64,000 nucleotides of DNA from Chondrus crispus (Eukaryota > Rhodophyta > Florideophyceae > Gigartinales > Gigartinaceae): NCBI RefSeq assembly GCF_000350225.1, contig NW_005179036.1, forward strand, positions 1 to 64,000, written 5' to 3'. A program made the position numbers and the translations under genes. Shown here in pieces: positions 21,657 through 32,199 of this stretch; within the stretch, counting starts at the first letter, position 1; each line of letters begins with the position of its first letter. Below the pieces are notes generated by a model that was not told the origin of the DNA, made no database searches, and saw only the letters and a program-made list of their open reading frames with translations.

Positions 21657-21702
21657 TGTCGCACGACAAGATTTTCAGTAGCTGTATGGGTGGCAACCCA
21701 TA
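21657..21702. mobile_element. Truncated foldback/MITE copy
   Basis: Only the left arm remains (TGTCGCACGACAAGATTTTC and onward), with one substitution in the terminal palindrome; it stops at the ATGGGTGGC core. Confidence 0.65.
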
Positions 21703-21710
21703 TTTTTCGT

Positions 21711-21720
21711 GCTATATAAA
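21711..21720 (+). promoter_or_regulatory. Candidate TATA box
   Basis: GCTATATAAAC lies ~325 bp upstream of the ATG at 22043. Spacing to the ATG would leave a long leader rich in CCACCTCGACAA units (about 21940-22010). Position and sequence only; no expression evidence. Confidence 0.25.
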
Positions 21721-22042
21721 CTATGTACCTTTGTAATGGCACGGCGGGTTCAAGACCGGTTTATGTGGTCGCCTTCCCACGTTCTCAACTACTCTTTTTT
21801 AGGTGCTCACTTTTCGGTCTTACCAATCACGTTTTCAGCGGTTGCCTTTCCTTTCTTCCGGAGAGTGAGCTTTTGGTCAACTCTCTCTCAGGTCAATTTA
21901 ACGCTGGCTCAAGGATTCCAAGTTCATCCTTTCCTCACCCACCTCGACAACCACCTCGACAAACACCTCGTCGAACACCTCCACAACCACCTCAACTTCG
22001 ACACCAAGGCTCTCTCATCTCGCTACACACCATAACTTAACC

Positions 22043-22321
22043 ATGTCTTCAAGAATTGCGTACCTCGTCAAGCATTTTCTCATCTGCAGGAGCATCTGGA
22101 ACCGAACAAACGAAACTGCTTCTCGCAAGGACCAACTCTTCGTGCCGTTTTATAAATGGATCCTCACGACTCGAGAATCCAGTACAGTTGCAACGCCGAA
22201 AGAAGTTACAGACCTTCTGAATGCCATCCTTCGCAACGGAAGTCAGACCCCGCGTCACGAAGTCTACTCCACCACCGACCTGAAGAACAAACTCGAGATT
22301 CCTTCTTTGAGAAGGCATTGA
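22043..22321 (+). CDS. Small hypothetical protein (92 aa)
   Basis: An ATG in fair context (AACCATGTC) opens a 92-codon frame. It overlaps, on the opposite strand, the end of the RecQ-like frame, exactly where that frame stops resembling helicase. The product has normal composition but no domain I recognise. It may be a gene or chance; the upstream TATA-like site is the only other support. Confidence 0.25.
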   Translation: MSSRIAYLVKHFLICRSIWNRTNETASRKDQLFVPFYKWILTTRESSTVATPKEVTDLLNAILRNGSQTPRHEVYSTTDLKNKLEIPSLRRH

Positions 22322-23104
22322 GAAAAGGAAGGCTGTGTTAATGCCGTGGCGCTCTAGAATGATTCTTCTCTCGCAGGGTGGGACGGTGGCACTGAGGAGT
22401 ACACGAGGGACTGACTTTGGGATGATAGAAAGGGATCGACGCAAAAACTTCAATTCAGGGCGGAAATGATGCCACATGGCTGTGAGATGAGCCTCATCAA
22501 TGACTACTCGAGCGAGCCTGTTAGTATCCATAAGTCGAACAACCAGCTCTTTGAAAGACGGCCGCGACAACTGTTCGGCCGTGAAGATGTAGAGGTCGGC
22601 AAATTCCAGTGATCCTTGTCCATTCGCGCAATGTGATGCGAGTAGGGCGAAGTTTGTCGCGCGCCTCATGTACTCCGATACAAGGGCCTTGAGGGGAACG
22701 ACTACGATAGTGGACTTGATATTCTTTTCCATGAAAGCTGGTAGAAGGACTGCCATAGACTTGCCTGATGCGGTGGGCATCAGTACGAGGGTGTTGTTCT
22801 GCGACGCGGACACAGTGGCTGTGACAGCAAACTGCGTTTGAGACATGAATTCCGCAGATTTAGAACGTGTGGCCTTTTTGAGAGCGGACAGTAGAGGCCT
22901 GACGAGGGGAGGGAGGATATGGTTCGGGGGGTTATCGAGGCGAATACTGTGATTGGAGTGGGACCCTACAGCGAAAGTGTTGGGGAATTTGAGAGCAGAG
23001 CGGTTTGGCTGCAGTTGTTGCAGTTCGTTTGCTGTGCTTCCGTTGAGAGCATGAAGGAGGGGTTTCGGTTGATGAACCTGGAAGACAGGCTGCGGCTCAT
23101 GTTG
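22049..23104 (-). pseudogene. RecQ-type helicase fragment (first helicase lobe)
   Basis: The minus frame encodes a helicase N-lobe: Q-motif-like region, Walker A as MPTASGKS, VVPLKAL, DEAH box (VIDEAHLTAMW), LSATVPP and a QRRNLEF segment equivalent to SRRNIRY in the 4183-8787 protein. Spacing agrees with that protein, so they are related. After QRRNLEF the similarity stops and no second lobe (ATKAFG, QESGRAGRDG) is present. Upstream, the frame runs into the inverted repeat beginning at 23105, so the 5' part is also missing. A remnant of a helicase gene cut at both ends. Confidence 0.7.
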
Positions 23105-23531
23105 GAACACTGGTTTGGTGGTAACCAGAATTTGGGATACCAAACAGTACCAGGGGCACCCCTTCGGATTCCAGATATTTTTATATGGTTGTAAAGCTTA
23201 GAGCAGTAGTAGTGATATGCAGAAAACAGAAGTGGACAAACCAAAATAGTTTAGAAGTTATCGTCCAACATGTACTCTCTAAATCTGGGGGATGGGGGGT
23301 TCTGTATAGGCCAAATCAAAAAAATTATCATACAATTTTACTTGGAAATTGCAGTACAATTTATGTTATATAAAAATTTGATACCTGTTCACAATCTGCC
23401 GACAGAATTTAATCCTAAATTCTGTCTGGACTTGCTCGAAGTTGGCGATTGTGGCCCACTTCAAGCCTCCCCGACCCACTACGACGACCCGTATCGTCAC
23501 GTCCACCCCCCCCCCCCTCGCGAACTCCAAA
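23105..23531 (+). repeat. Left terminal inverted repeat
   Basis: Pairs with 31758-32182 in inverted orientation. By eye only a handful of substitutions, plus length differences in a C-run near 23508. Similarity ends near CGAACTCCAA. The near identity implies recent movement or gene conversion. Confidence 0.85.
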
Positions 23532-24151
23532 CCCAAGTCAAATTGGGAGATAAACTCCCAGCCGATATTCGTCTGACAGAAAATCAGGAGCTGAAGGTGG
23601 ACAACCCCCCCTCACTGGTGAGGTCGAACCCATCGGCCGTACCGTTGATTGCACATCCAGCCACTGCCAAGTCAATTGATAAGGTGGTCAATATCATCAA
23701 GGGAGTGTGGCTTCGTGATAATACATATTGGTAATTTGTTCCGGCTTAATATGTGCATTTCGTAGATCTAGGAAAGGTTGAAGAGAAATAAAAGTTATGT
23801 CTGCCTCGAAGGAACCTTCGCTACTTGCTCACATCAACGAACTACATGTCGGGCCTCAAACAACTAACGATGCAGTATGGTGGGGTGTGCGCTGGAGAAA
23901 TATCTATGGTAATGCGCATTTGTGGCATATATATTGCAGTAGAGAGACTGGAGGCAGTCAGATGCTCTTTTGCCAGTTACTGCTGTAGGCTCAGCTGATA
24001 TGAATATCTTTGGTCAAACCCAGGGTGCGTCGCAACCGGCCTTTGGTACTGCTGCACCCACGTTTACCAAAGTTTACCAGGGCATTGCACCCTCACTACC
24101 GTATCTGACTGCGTCAAGCTGACCACCGAGTAGCGGAGGCCACCCAGCATA
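23532..24151. other. Subterminal region of the transposon-like unit
   Basis: About 620 bp between the left inverted repeat and the 3' end of the transposase-like gene. Short open frames on plus have no recognisable domain; the region may hold the transposase 3' UTR. Confidence 0.4.
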
Positions 24152-27100
24152 TCACGCAACTCCAAGAGCCTGCCTAATTTGCCTCGCCGCTGCTGCGCTG
24201 ATCTCTTTCGATTTCTTCAACTCCGAAAACCTGGACAAAACAGTTGGGACACTGATAAACTCTGTCCACGGTTTCCTGATGTCATGTAACCTAGAGGGTG
24301 CATACTTACCTGTCCAGGCACATTTACCATTGTACACTTCCCACCAATGGATGGTGAGATCCGTAGTTACGCCTTCATCGTCCTTGTGAATTGATATGAC
24401 ACGCCCGACCCAGAACGGGACGGTTTCTATAGAGCAAGAAGAACCGCGTACCGCTACGAAGTCATTACATTCGTATTCGAGGTCTTGCAGGGGTTGTTCT
24501 TCCATCTCGATTTCAACTTCATCATGTTCAATTTCGTCTTGCAAGCCATCAACCGCATCAGTAACTGTTCTATACTTTCCCTTCATCTCAAATACGTCGC
24601 GCAGATTCCAGTGGAATCTCTCCAGTCTTGATTCATACACGCGGTCGCGTAGAAGCCGTAGCTGGGCTAACTTTCTCCTGTCATTCACTCGTGTCTCCTC
24701 AGACACAAGACGGGTGTTGATTTTATCAAGATCGTTAGGACATGTGGCTTCGGTCGGTGGTGTTTTGGCAAGGTCAGGTGCAAATTTCAGGAAGCCTCCG
24801 GTGCACTGCCCAACCTTGAGAGAGCCCCAATCGTCGTTACACCCAACCCGCGCGGAACATGCAGTGTTAAAAGAATTGCCACGATACTCTGGGATCCCCT
24901 CCACACGGTGAAACTTGAAATATCGAAAATGGGAAAACCGTTGAGGCTTTTCCAAACACCTTTCTTGGTCACACAGCCCAGAGAAGTTTATAATCTGGCG
25001 AAGATCAGCAACGTGAGGGGGAGGGTTATATGCCTTCCCGAGCTCAGTGATCAGGTCTTCCAGAGTTATAGCCTCATGATGCCTGAGCCGGCGAGCAGTG
25101 CAGCTGAACGCTTGGTCTATGTCAGAATGGGTATGACCAATTGGTAGAAACGACACAAAGACTTCTTGAAACACCCCCCATGCAACCAGGGATTCCATGT
25201 ATCCGAAGAAGTATCTGTTCTTATTTTCGCGAGTGCAATTGTCCACCTGCACGAACAGGGTGTCCGGGAGTGGGCCCTTCTCAGCCTTTACCATCAGCGT
25301 CCGATGAAGAGCTTCTAGTACGTGATTCGCGCCTGTCTCATATTCATCTGTCATAGTGAACAGGGACAGATGTTTCACGGGACCATGTTCAAGCAGTCCA
25401 ATTAGCTTAACTTTGATACTGTGCCCCTTTGTGTGCTTAGTATTGAAGAGGAAATGCGGCAAACCGAAGGCGGACTGGTCGGCACCGTCCAGAATGATAG
25501 AGCAATACTTAGCAGGATACAGTCCTGCTTTATCACACTTCTTCTGGTACTCGCGCCGCTCCGCTGCAACCATATCGTTGTGAGTGGTTTTTCGCTCACG
25601 AAGTAGCCGAGTTGCTGACTCATCGGTACCGGCTTTGGAGAGCAGGTCTCGGATGAGATCGCATTCGGAACACACTGTGAACCTATGCACCCTCCGCACC
25701 TTGATGTTGGGCACGTGCTTTTGCCATGTCTCGTAAAAATAGCTTCGCGTGGGTGGGGCGCGCGAATGGAGGCGACTGAACTCAGAGAGGAAGATGTCGA
25801 AGACCTGGGCTTTTTGGAAATAGGGCAAGTGCTGTTCGTTTCGGTCGGGCATATGGTCGGCTGTGCTTTCTGAAAGACGTTCAAGGAAGCATATGACCGC
25901 GTCCCGTTGATTAGCTTCTGAGTTTCTCACAGTAGAAGTCAAGGAAGACCTCCTCTTGCTAAACGGTGTGCCTTTAACAGAGCCCTGGAAATCCCTAGAA
26001 AACTGCAGGGACTTCTCTAGAAACTTATAACACACCGCCTTTCCATCGAAGAAAAACATCCCTGAGTTATCTTCCAACAAGCCCTCCAGATAAGCTCGTC
26101 TCCCCGCCCTATTCAGCAAAGATACATGTTCCACTTGAGCCTTGACGTATCGAGCGTCAACTTTGTAAAAACAACGGCGATGGATACAACATTTTAACTT
26201 ATCCACCTCCATGTTTTGGAACGCATCAGCGTGGGCACGGCGTCGTTTAAGTAACACACTCTCCACACCCTTGCCGCGACGGCGACTCTTGTACGTGTAT
26301 ACTCTCTTTTTAAAAGGTGATGTCTCGCTGTTCGCAACACTGCGACTGGCCGGACTTCGTTGCGATGGGGGTCCATTTTTCGTTCGAGTGTTAGAGGGCG
26401 GAGGGGGACGGTACTCAGCGTCACTACCAGATTTAGACAACTCATCTTCATCTTCCAGTGTTCGATATTCTGCGGCATTTGGCGTAGCTAGAGCATCTTC
26501 TTCTTGCAGTTCGGGTGGTGAAGATTCTGCTGCATTTGGGGTAGCTGGAGCTACTTCGGGTTCCGCAGCTATCCCTCGGGCTGCAATTACCAATGAGCGG
26601 ATGCTCCACAATTTACGCTGCACTGTACCGGAATCCAGCGAAACACTTGATGACCGCCTTTGGGGCGATCGTCGTATCGCTGTGGTCGGGCTGGGTTGAT
26701 TTCGCATGGTAGAATCCGGGAGACATGGTGAAGTGTGTCGGATGGGAACATTAAAGAGTTGCGTTGTGTCTGGCGGCGTTGAGAGTGGTGTGTGTGAAGT
26801 TGCTGGCGTCGCAGAAAGGGCGCGACGCTTCCCGTCTTGCAATCCTGAGCTTTGCGAGTTCTGAGCAGTGGGTGAGGCATCTGTTGGCGGACAACCTCGT
26901 TTACGACTGCTCCTTGGCGTTTGTTGGAGATTCACAGGGCGGGACTCAGGGGTATGTAGAGTGGTTGGCGTCGCGAGCTGCACGCGACGCTTCCCGCTTC
27001 GTAGTGGGGTGCTTTGCGAGTCCCAAGCAGTACTACGCGGTGATGTGCGTGGGGGAGCCACAGTGCGGGACTCAGGGGTATGTAACGGTTCACCATGCCT

Positions 27101-27160
27101 CGAGCTACTCGCTTGTGCAATAGAGCGCTTTGCACGAGTCGTACGCCTAGTCGTAGTCAT
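24152..27160 (-). CDS. RNase-H-fold transposase-like protein
   Basis: Intact frame, ~1002 residues from ATG 27160 (open to a TTG at 27193, from which residues are numbered). Residues 1-300 are a Ser/Thr/Pro/Arg-rich tail with imperfect ~40-residue repeats containing HTPESR-type motifs. Residues ~330-350 hold a small Cys/His patch. The core (~500-760) has CSECD (~508), then acidic residues in a DDE-like order: ILDGADQSAF (D569), VQVDNCTRENKNR (D651), and GHTHSDIDQAF (H689, D691, D693). This set is typical of a large eukaryotic family of transposase-like proteins (DUF-named families in algae, oomycetes and cnidarians). The C-terminus (~920-990) has a chromo/SH3-like WVGRV...WWEVY pattern. As the only transposase-like gene within the inverted repeats, it is the likely mover of the unit. 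Confidence 0.7.
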   Translation of the reverse strand: MTTTRRTTRAKRSIAQASSSRHGEPLHTPESRTVAPPRTSPRSTAWDSQSTPLRSGKRRVQLATPTTLHTPESRPVNLQQTPRSSRKRGCPPTDASPTAQNSQSSGLQDGKRRALSATPATSHTPLSTPPDTTQLFNVPIRHTSPCLPDSTMRNQPSPTTAIRRSPQRRSSSVSLDSGTVQRKLWSIRSLVIAARGIAAEPEVAPATPNAAESSPPELQEEDALATPNAAEYRTLEDEDELSKSGSDAEYRPPPPSNTRTKNGPPSQRSPASRSVANSETSPFKKRVYTYKSRRRGKGVESVLLKRRRAHADAFQNMEVDKLKCCIHRRCFYKVDARYVKAQVEHVSLLNRAGRRAYLEGLLEDNSGMFFFDGKAVCYKFLEKSLQFSRDFQGSVKGTPFSKRRSSLTSTVRNSEANQRDAVICFLERLSESTADHMPDRNEQHLPYFQKAQVFDIFLSEFSRLHSRAPPTRSYFYETWQKHVPNIKVRRVHRFTVCSECDLIRDLLSKAGTDESATRLLRERKTTHNDMVAAERREYQKKCDKAGLYPAKYCSIILDGADQSAFGLPHFLFNTKHTKGHSIKVKLIGLLEHGPVKHLSLFTMTDEYETGANHVLEALHRTLMVKAEKGPLPDTLFVQVDNCTRENKNRYFFGYMESLVAWGVFQEVFVSFLPIGHTHSDIDQAFSCTARRLRHHEAITLEDLITELGKAYNPPPHVADLRQIINFSGLCDQERCLEKPQRFSHFRYFKFHRVEGIPEYRGNSFNTACSARVGCNDDWGSLKVGQCTGGFLKFAPDLAKTPPTEATCPNDLDKINTRLVSEETRVNDRRKLAQLRLLRDRVYESRLERFHWNLRDVFEMKGKYRTVTDAVDGLQDEIEHDEVEIEMEEQPLQDLEYECNDFVAVRGSSCSIETVPFWVGRVISIHKDDEGVTTDLTIHWWEVYNGKCAWTGKYAPSRLHDIRKPWTEFISVPTVLSRFSELKKSKEISAAAARQIRQALGVA

Positions 27161-28349
27161 TGGAATGGTTCTGAGATGGGTTGTTGCCCCCAACAGTTCA
27201 GATGGGTTGTTGTGGATTGAGATGGGTTGAGGAACTTTATCGCGGAGACCAGGATGGTACCCTCTTTACCTTTTATATACTGGAGCGTGTATCAACTACA
27301 AGCACTGCAGCACGAGAATTCAGGTGATGGTGGGTGCAGCTCCACACGAGCAGCAGCGATACTGTTCTGTGGAACAGATAATGCCTGCTGGATGACCAGT
27401 TTAGCTATCCGTGAATACTGATATTCACTGAGCAGGTACGCCGAGCTATGAATGGTTGGCTGCTGTCTCTGCGCTACCATGAAGAAGCCTGTAATGGAAG
27501 CTTTACAGATCTGAGAGAGCGCTGTTTGAAACATATCTGAATCAAATATTTGGGAGATTGCACCCAAATCATATGTCGCACTAAATTTGATACGCAATGT
27601 TCACCATGTCCAAATATAGATTTTTCATTCCACATTTCAAGAGAACAGTTATGCATTACTGATATTTAGTTTTAGGTTCTCAAAATCATGACACGTTTTC
27701 TGCTGTCCCACACGGCACAAATTCATGATCGCCATTGACGGACAGCACACAATCATGATCGGACAGTTCTTTCCGTTGCAGCCTCAACCGCAAAGTAAAT
27801 CCGGGAGATTCAGGCTATGAATGAGTAGATAAAGTGCGGGTATGGGGACACGTACGCTACGTGCAGACATGTCCAGAAGATTCCTGCTGCGTACTGCACA
27901 TACTGATGGCGTGGAGACGGAGTTCAATTATCGAACAGGCGGAGATCATGGACATCACTCTGATTCGATTGTTAGTCCTGCATATATTAACGTGTGGTAT
28001 CAGTATGCAATTCTCGTTTGGTTTGCTATAACACCAGGGCAGAAATGAAGTATTCGGTCCGGCACGGTCGGCTACTGCAGTTTCCACAAGCAGGTGCAGG
28101 ATTTCGTACTTCTTTCGGAATTGTTCATGGCACATTCGGAGCTACTGTATGTCTCGACTTCCCTATCTCATTGAATTGACCATGTGCTCACAAGCACCAG
28201 AACACCGGTAGCAACAAGCCATCCTGTTAATTGTTACTGGTTCGAGTTAGAGTAATTTCTGTCGGCAAACTGTTCGCCACCCTCCTTCCCAATTTAAAAT
28301 TTCTGTCGTACTGCAGACCCCCGTTCTGTACGAAAGTGAACCCACTATC
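27161..28349. other. Divergent intergenic region inside the transposon-like unit
   Basis: About 1.2 kb between the 5' ends of the transposase-like and ParB-methyltransferase genes, so it should hold both promoters. No clear TATA or repeat beyond short palindromes such as the pair of CATGATCG-like sites near 27727 and 27757. Confidence 0.4.
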
Positions 28350-31307
28350 AGGTATGACGCGGAAAGGGAAGTCAGCTCAAGCGTCTCGGAATGATCCATC
28401 CCCACAAGTGCGCGACAGGATGGAGGTGGCAAAGCATTATTTGCGGACGTGATGGAGGGCTCAACTAACACGACAGTTGATCCTAGGGACTGCATACCGC
28501 TCACAAATGTTAGAGCCATAGTTCGTTCAGGTGTAGAACGAATGAAGGTACTGTTCCGAGGCCATGCCGTTGCCGAAGGTAATCACGAAGCGGGTGAGGC
28601 ACCTCACGAACCAGGTATCACTGCGGGATCGGATATGCCAGTGCTCATGCCGTTGACGGGTACCTACTGGCGATATGTGATCGACCATTTCAAGGGGAAG
28701 TGTTTGACGGAGACGGAGGCAAGGGAGAAAAGTCCCACAAGGACGCAATGGTACGGCGTGGTCGACGGGATGCACAGACTTGTTGCTATCCTCGAGCTCA
28801 TCGACGAGCTACTTGCGCAATGGAGTGGATTCTCTTGGAGTGTGACCATATTGAGTGGTGGCCATAACGTGCAAGTGTTGCGGCAACTTGCGCGCCATCA
28901 AAACAGGAAGCATGCCCCTAGTTATTACATTGAAACGACCTTTTACGATACTCTTTGTGGTCTGCGAGAGGAGGCGGCTCGTTTGAAAGCGGAAAAAACG
29001 GCCGAACACCGACAGCAAAGCAAATCGCCTGTGCTTACGATGGTTGTGCTCATCAGAAGGAGAGCACCTTGAAACAAACTGCTACTACTGCGCTGCGACT
29101 GTCGCAGAGAGTAGTCAACACAATCGGAGAGATTGTTACATCTGAACATCCCGATCTCATCGCATCACCATGCACGCTAAGTGGTGTCGTGAGACCGTCC
29201 AAATCCCCAAGCACGAGCAACACGGACTGTCGAGTATTTCGCAACTTCATTCACATCAGCTCACTTAAGTCTTGCATCCCATTCATGAATGCTTCTGGTG
29301 CAGATGGCGAGCTTGCTCAGGTAAATACATTGTATCGTGTACGTGACATGTGCAGATTGTACAACTTCAAACCTGTATCATACCTTTCCAGGAGAGCAGT
29401 TTCAGAAGGCCAAGGCTGCTTTGCAGGAAGCAAGAAAATTCGAAGAACTATTGGAGACAGATAAGTGGCCAAGTGAAATGGAGACAACGAAAGCGAATTT
29501 ACTATGCACAACCAAATTCGATATAGCAGTGCTCACTAACAAGGGAAACGACAGAGCAATACTGGATGTTATTCTAGAACTGTATCGCCGAACTTGTCCC
29601 CAGATCGCCTCATTCAAGGAAGAGAAGTACAAGGCCAAGTATGTTACAACCCCTGCCCCATCACCTGCTATAAACAGTACACCAGCTACCCAAGCTTCCG
29701 GCCCCAATACGTCCACGGCCGCTGCTCATACAGAGGGCAACGGTACGCTGGAGGGTACTGCTGATGAAGGAAATGAGATAATGCCGGCTATACCCGATGA
29801 TCCACATATATCCGCCGACGAGAAAGATCCAGCTGAACAGAATACTGCCGATCCTCCGCCAGCTGCATATGCTAAGTCGGCTGCTCCTCAAAGCGAGGCC
29901 TCAGAACGACTTAAGACATGTGTCAATTACACGGACGATAGGGAGGTTTTCATGATGAAAAGGAGAGACTTCCTGAAGGAACTTGGCATAGAAGCATATC
30001 AAATGAAATGGCAGGAATACTATGGATCCGTGAGAACGGACAAATGCCCATTGTTCGATCTACTGTGTACAGACCCTCCGTACGGTACGCCATCATGCCG
30101 GTCAGGTGCAGGAAACGGTTATGATAATGTCGTCGACACCACGGAAATGAAGGCCGTCGCAGAACTATCATGAAGTATACTGAAACCCGGTGGATGGGTG
30201 TTTATATTCACATCAATACAGTACTTTAGTAGATGGTACAATGCGTTTAAGGAAACGGGTTTCAGCGGACCTCAGTACCCTTACGTCATCATGAAGGACA
30301 CCAAGACGTTGCAAGAATATCGAGGGGACGTCTTCCCTCAGAACGCCTGTGAATTTGGCATGTTCGCTAAGACACCAGGGCATCGACCGGATGGGTTCAA
30401 GGTAGATTTACGGAGCCCCTACCATGTTTTGCAGGCCCCAGAGAAACGGAAGTTTGCGGCAATATCTAGGGTACCAGTTACTTCTAACAAGTTACTCAAG
30501 CCTGGAACGAGATCACCCATTCTGACGGAGGAGAAAAATCCCAATCTCTTAGCTGAGCTTATGTCAACGTTCTGTCCAGACAACGGTCATGTTCTGGACA
30601 TTTACGGTGGTACTCTTTCTACGGCAATTTCTTGCATTCGGACAAACAGAAAGTGCACTGTAGTGGAGGCAGATGCTGAGCGATATCGTTTCGCCCATGA
30701 ACGGCTTCGTTTAATCGCCCAAAACCACTGCGGTCTATCAGAAGCTACTAATGCGCCAATGAAGAGGTCATGTAAAGATCCTTCTTCCGTACCATCCTTC
30801 GTGACAAGAAACTCCATCACGAGCAATACTAATAACTTGTCCGACAATGTCCTGTTATTACGTGATATGAGCAAACCCGAAGGCGGTATTGCTGATAGTG
30901 GGGAAGAGCCCTCAATGGCTGTACACGCAGCTACAACCGAGGGATCTAATGCGTCGTTCCTGGAAGCTGTGAAACCAGGAAGTACCGTGCCATTGATGGT
31001 GTCCGGGAAGGTGGTAGGGACCGGTACTCTTCAACTTCCTCCGGGCGATTCTTCGAAATTCTACAGAAGGCTGCACTGAAACGAGCTCAAAGATGTTGAG
31101 AGAGATGGCGAGTGCCTAGTTGCTGTGTTCCGTGTGTCAATTCTACCTGAGTCGAGGAGTGTGAAGTACCCTTACAATTTCAAAGGACAGGAGGCAGTCC
31201 CGGACAATCTGCGTGATATAGGTAGCGCCTTCTGCGCCTGGGACCTGCACAGTATGGCGCTCTTCAATGATGCGATTGTTACTCACTCGTCGGTACAGAA
31301 CACATAG
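28350..31307 (+). pseudogene. ParB-like / DNA methyltransferase fusion, decayed
   Basis: Read in pieces: an ATG at 28350 opens a short frame overlapping the next ATG at 28452. From 28452 comes a ParB-like domain (PLTNVRAIVRSGVERM, then VVDGMHRLVAI), continuing with a frame change near 29045 to ~29320. A second change near 29321-29391 may be an intron (GTAAAT to CCAG), though the phases do not fit cleanly. From ~29392 the frame runs to 31307 with two in-frame TGA codons, at 30171 and 31077. It encodes an acidic Pro/Thr-rich linker, then methyltransferase motif IV DPPYG (~30073), KPGGWVFIF right after the first TGA, and LDIYGGTLSTAI as AdoMet motif I (~30595). The motif order equals that of the methyltransferase-SET protein. 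ParB-methyltransferase combinations are known from phages and plasmids. Probably inactive unless TGA is read through. Confidence 0.65.
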
Positions 31308-31757
31308 TACTCATGTAAAAGGCTGTACTGTTCTTCACGTCGGGCTTCGCAAACCATATTCACCGTATCAACTCTTATCTGTTTTACGCTCACCACAGAG
31401 TGGCACGCTGTCGTATCACGCACTATTCGTGCATCGTCGCATTGCAGACATTCTGCCGTTTATGAGCAGCAGGCAGTAGCACAAAAGGCTGAACTCTTCT
31501 TCACATCGGGCTCTGCCAAGCGTCATATCCACTTTGTCGAAGTCTATATAATAGACACACACCCCCCGCAACGCCCACCTTCTCAACCATCACCGCCGAC
31601 CACCAACCAACACCAAGATGCCGTCAGAGGATGGCTGGTGGCGGGTACTGCATGACATAGTCGGGGTAGTGAGGGATGGGATGGCGTGGAATAGATACTG
31701 GGCGGGGGTGTGACGGTTGTTGGTGGTGATGGCGAGGAAGGGAATGCTGGTGTTTAG
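31308..31757. other. Region between methyltransferase gene and right inverted repeat
   Basis: Holds an imperfect direct repeat, about 31318-31375 and 31482-31540 (AAAGGCTG(T/A)ACT(G/C)TTCTTCAC and following). A TATA-like CTATATAATAG at about 31542 is followed by a 32-codon frame starting at ATG 31618. The small frame has no recognisable domain. Confidence 0.35.
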
Positions 31758-32182
31758 CTTGGAGTTGGCGGCGAGGGGGGGTGGAAGTGACGATACGGGT
31801 CATCGTAGTGGGTCGGGGAGGCTTGAAGTGGGCCACAATCGCCAACTTCGAGCAAGTCCAGACAGAATTTAGGATTAAATTCTGTCGGCAGATTGTGAAC
31901 AGGTATCAAATTTTTATTTAACATGAATTGTACTGCAATTTCCAAGTAAAATTGTATGATAATTTTTTTGATTTGGCCTATACAGAACCCCCCATCCCCC
32001 AGATTTAGAGAGTACATGTTGGACGATAACTTCTAAACTATTTTGGTTTGTCCACTTCTGTTTTCTGCATATCACTACTACTGCTCTAAGCTTTACAACC
32101 ATATAAAAATATCTGGAATCCGAAGGGGTGCCCCTGGTACTGTTTGGTATCCCAAATTCTGGTTACCACCAAACCAGTGTTC
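31758..32182 (-). repeat. Right terminal inverted repeat
   Basis: Reverse complement of 23105-23531, outer end CCAGTGTTC at 32174-32182. Differences seen by eye include TTTATGTTATAT versus TTCATGTTAAAT and one C/T in GACGACCC. Confidence 0.85.
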
Positions 32183-32199
32183 TTTGACACAATGTGTCT

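Larger units (their letters stand above)
20041..21720. repeat. Cluster of degenerate ~60-bp repeats
   Basis: Units around AAGGTAATTTC, then TTAACCGGCCGTGTC and CTGCTTTACACCAC, recur at about 20280-20410, 20850-20970 and 21485-21605 in mosaic form. A clean ~55-bp tandem pair (ACTGCTTTACACCACGCAT and following) lies at about 20415-20512. Three foldback copies (listed separately) sit among them. No gene is supported. Confidence 0.65.
23105..32182. mobile_element. ~9.1 kb DNA transposon-like unit with ~425 bp terminal inverted repeats
   Basis: The two ends are nearly identical inverted repeats starting GAACACTGGTTTGGTGG. Inside are a transposase-like gene (minus) and a ParB/DNA methyltransferase gene (plus), convergent in neither sense: their 5' ends face each other across ~1.2 kb (27161-28349). 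Left flank is a helicase fragment; right flank is retroelement D cut within RNase H. No target-site duplication is visible (TTG on the left, TTT on the right), so the unit may have been rearranged after insertion. The CACTG-type ends recall CACTA-like elements, but the internal transposase does not let me assign a superfamily. Confidence 0.65.

Noticed and set aside
29321..29391. GTAAAT...CCAG intron in the ParB-methyltransferase gene as a firm call
   Set aside because: Splice signals look plausible, but joining the two frames leaves a one-base phase mismatch; kept only as a possibility.
30171..31079. Reassigned genetic code with TGA as a sense codon
   Set aside because: TGA ends the intact transposase-like gene (24152) and element A pol (46915) at sensible positions, so a general reassignment is unlikely; local readthrough remains open.
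23105..32182. The inverted ~425 bp repeats as two solo LTRs in opposite orientation
   Set aside because: No TG...CA ends, and a transposase-like gene lies between them; terminal inverted repeats fit better. Not fully excluded.
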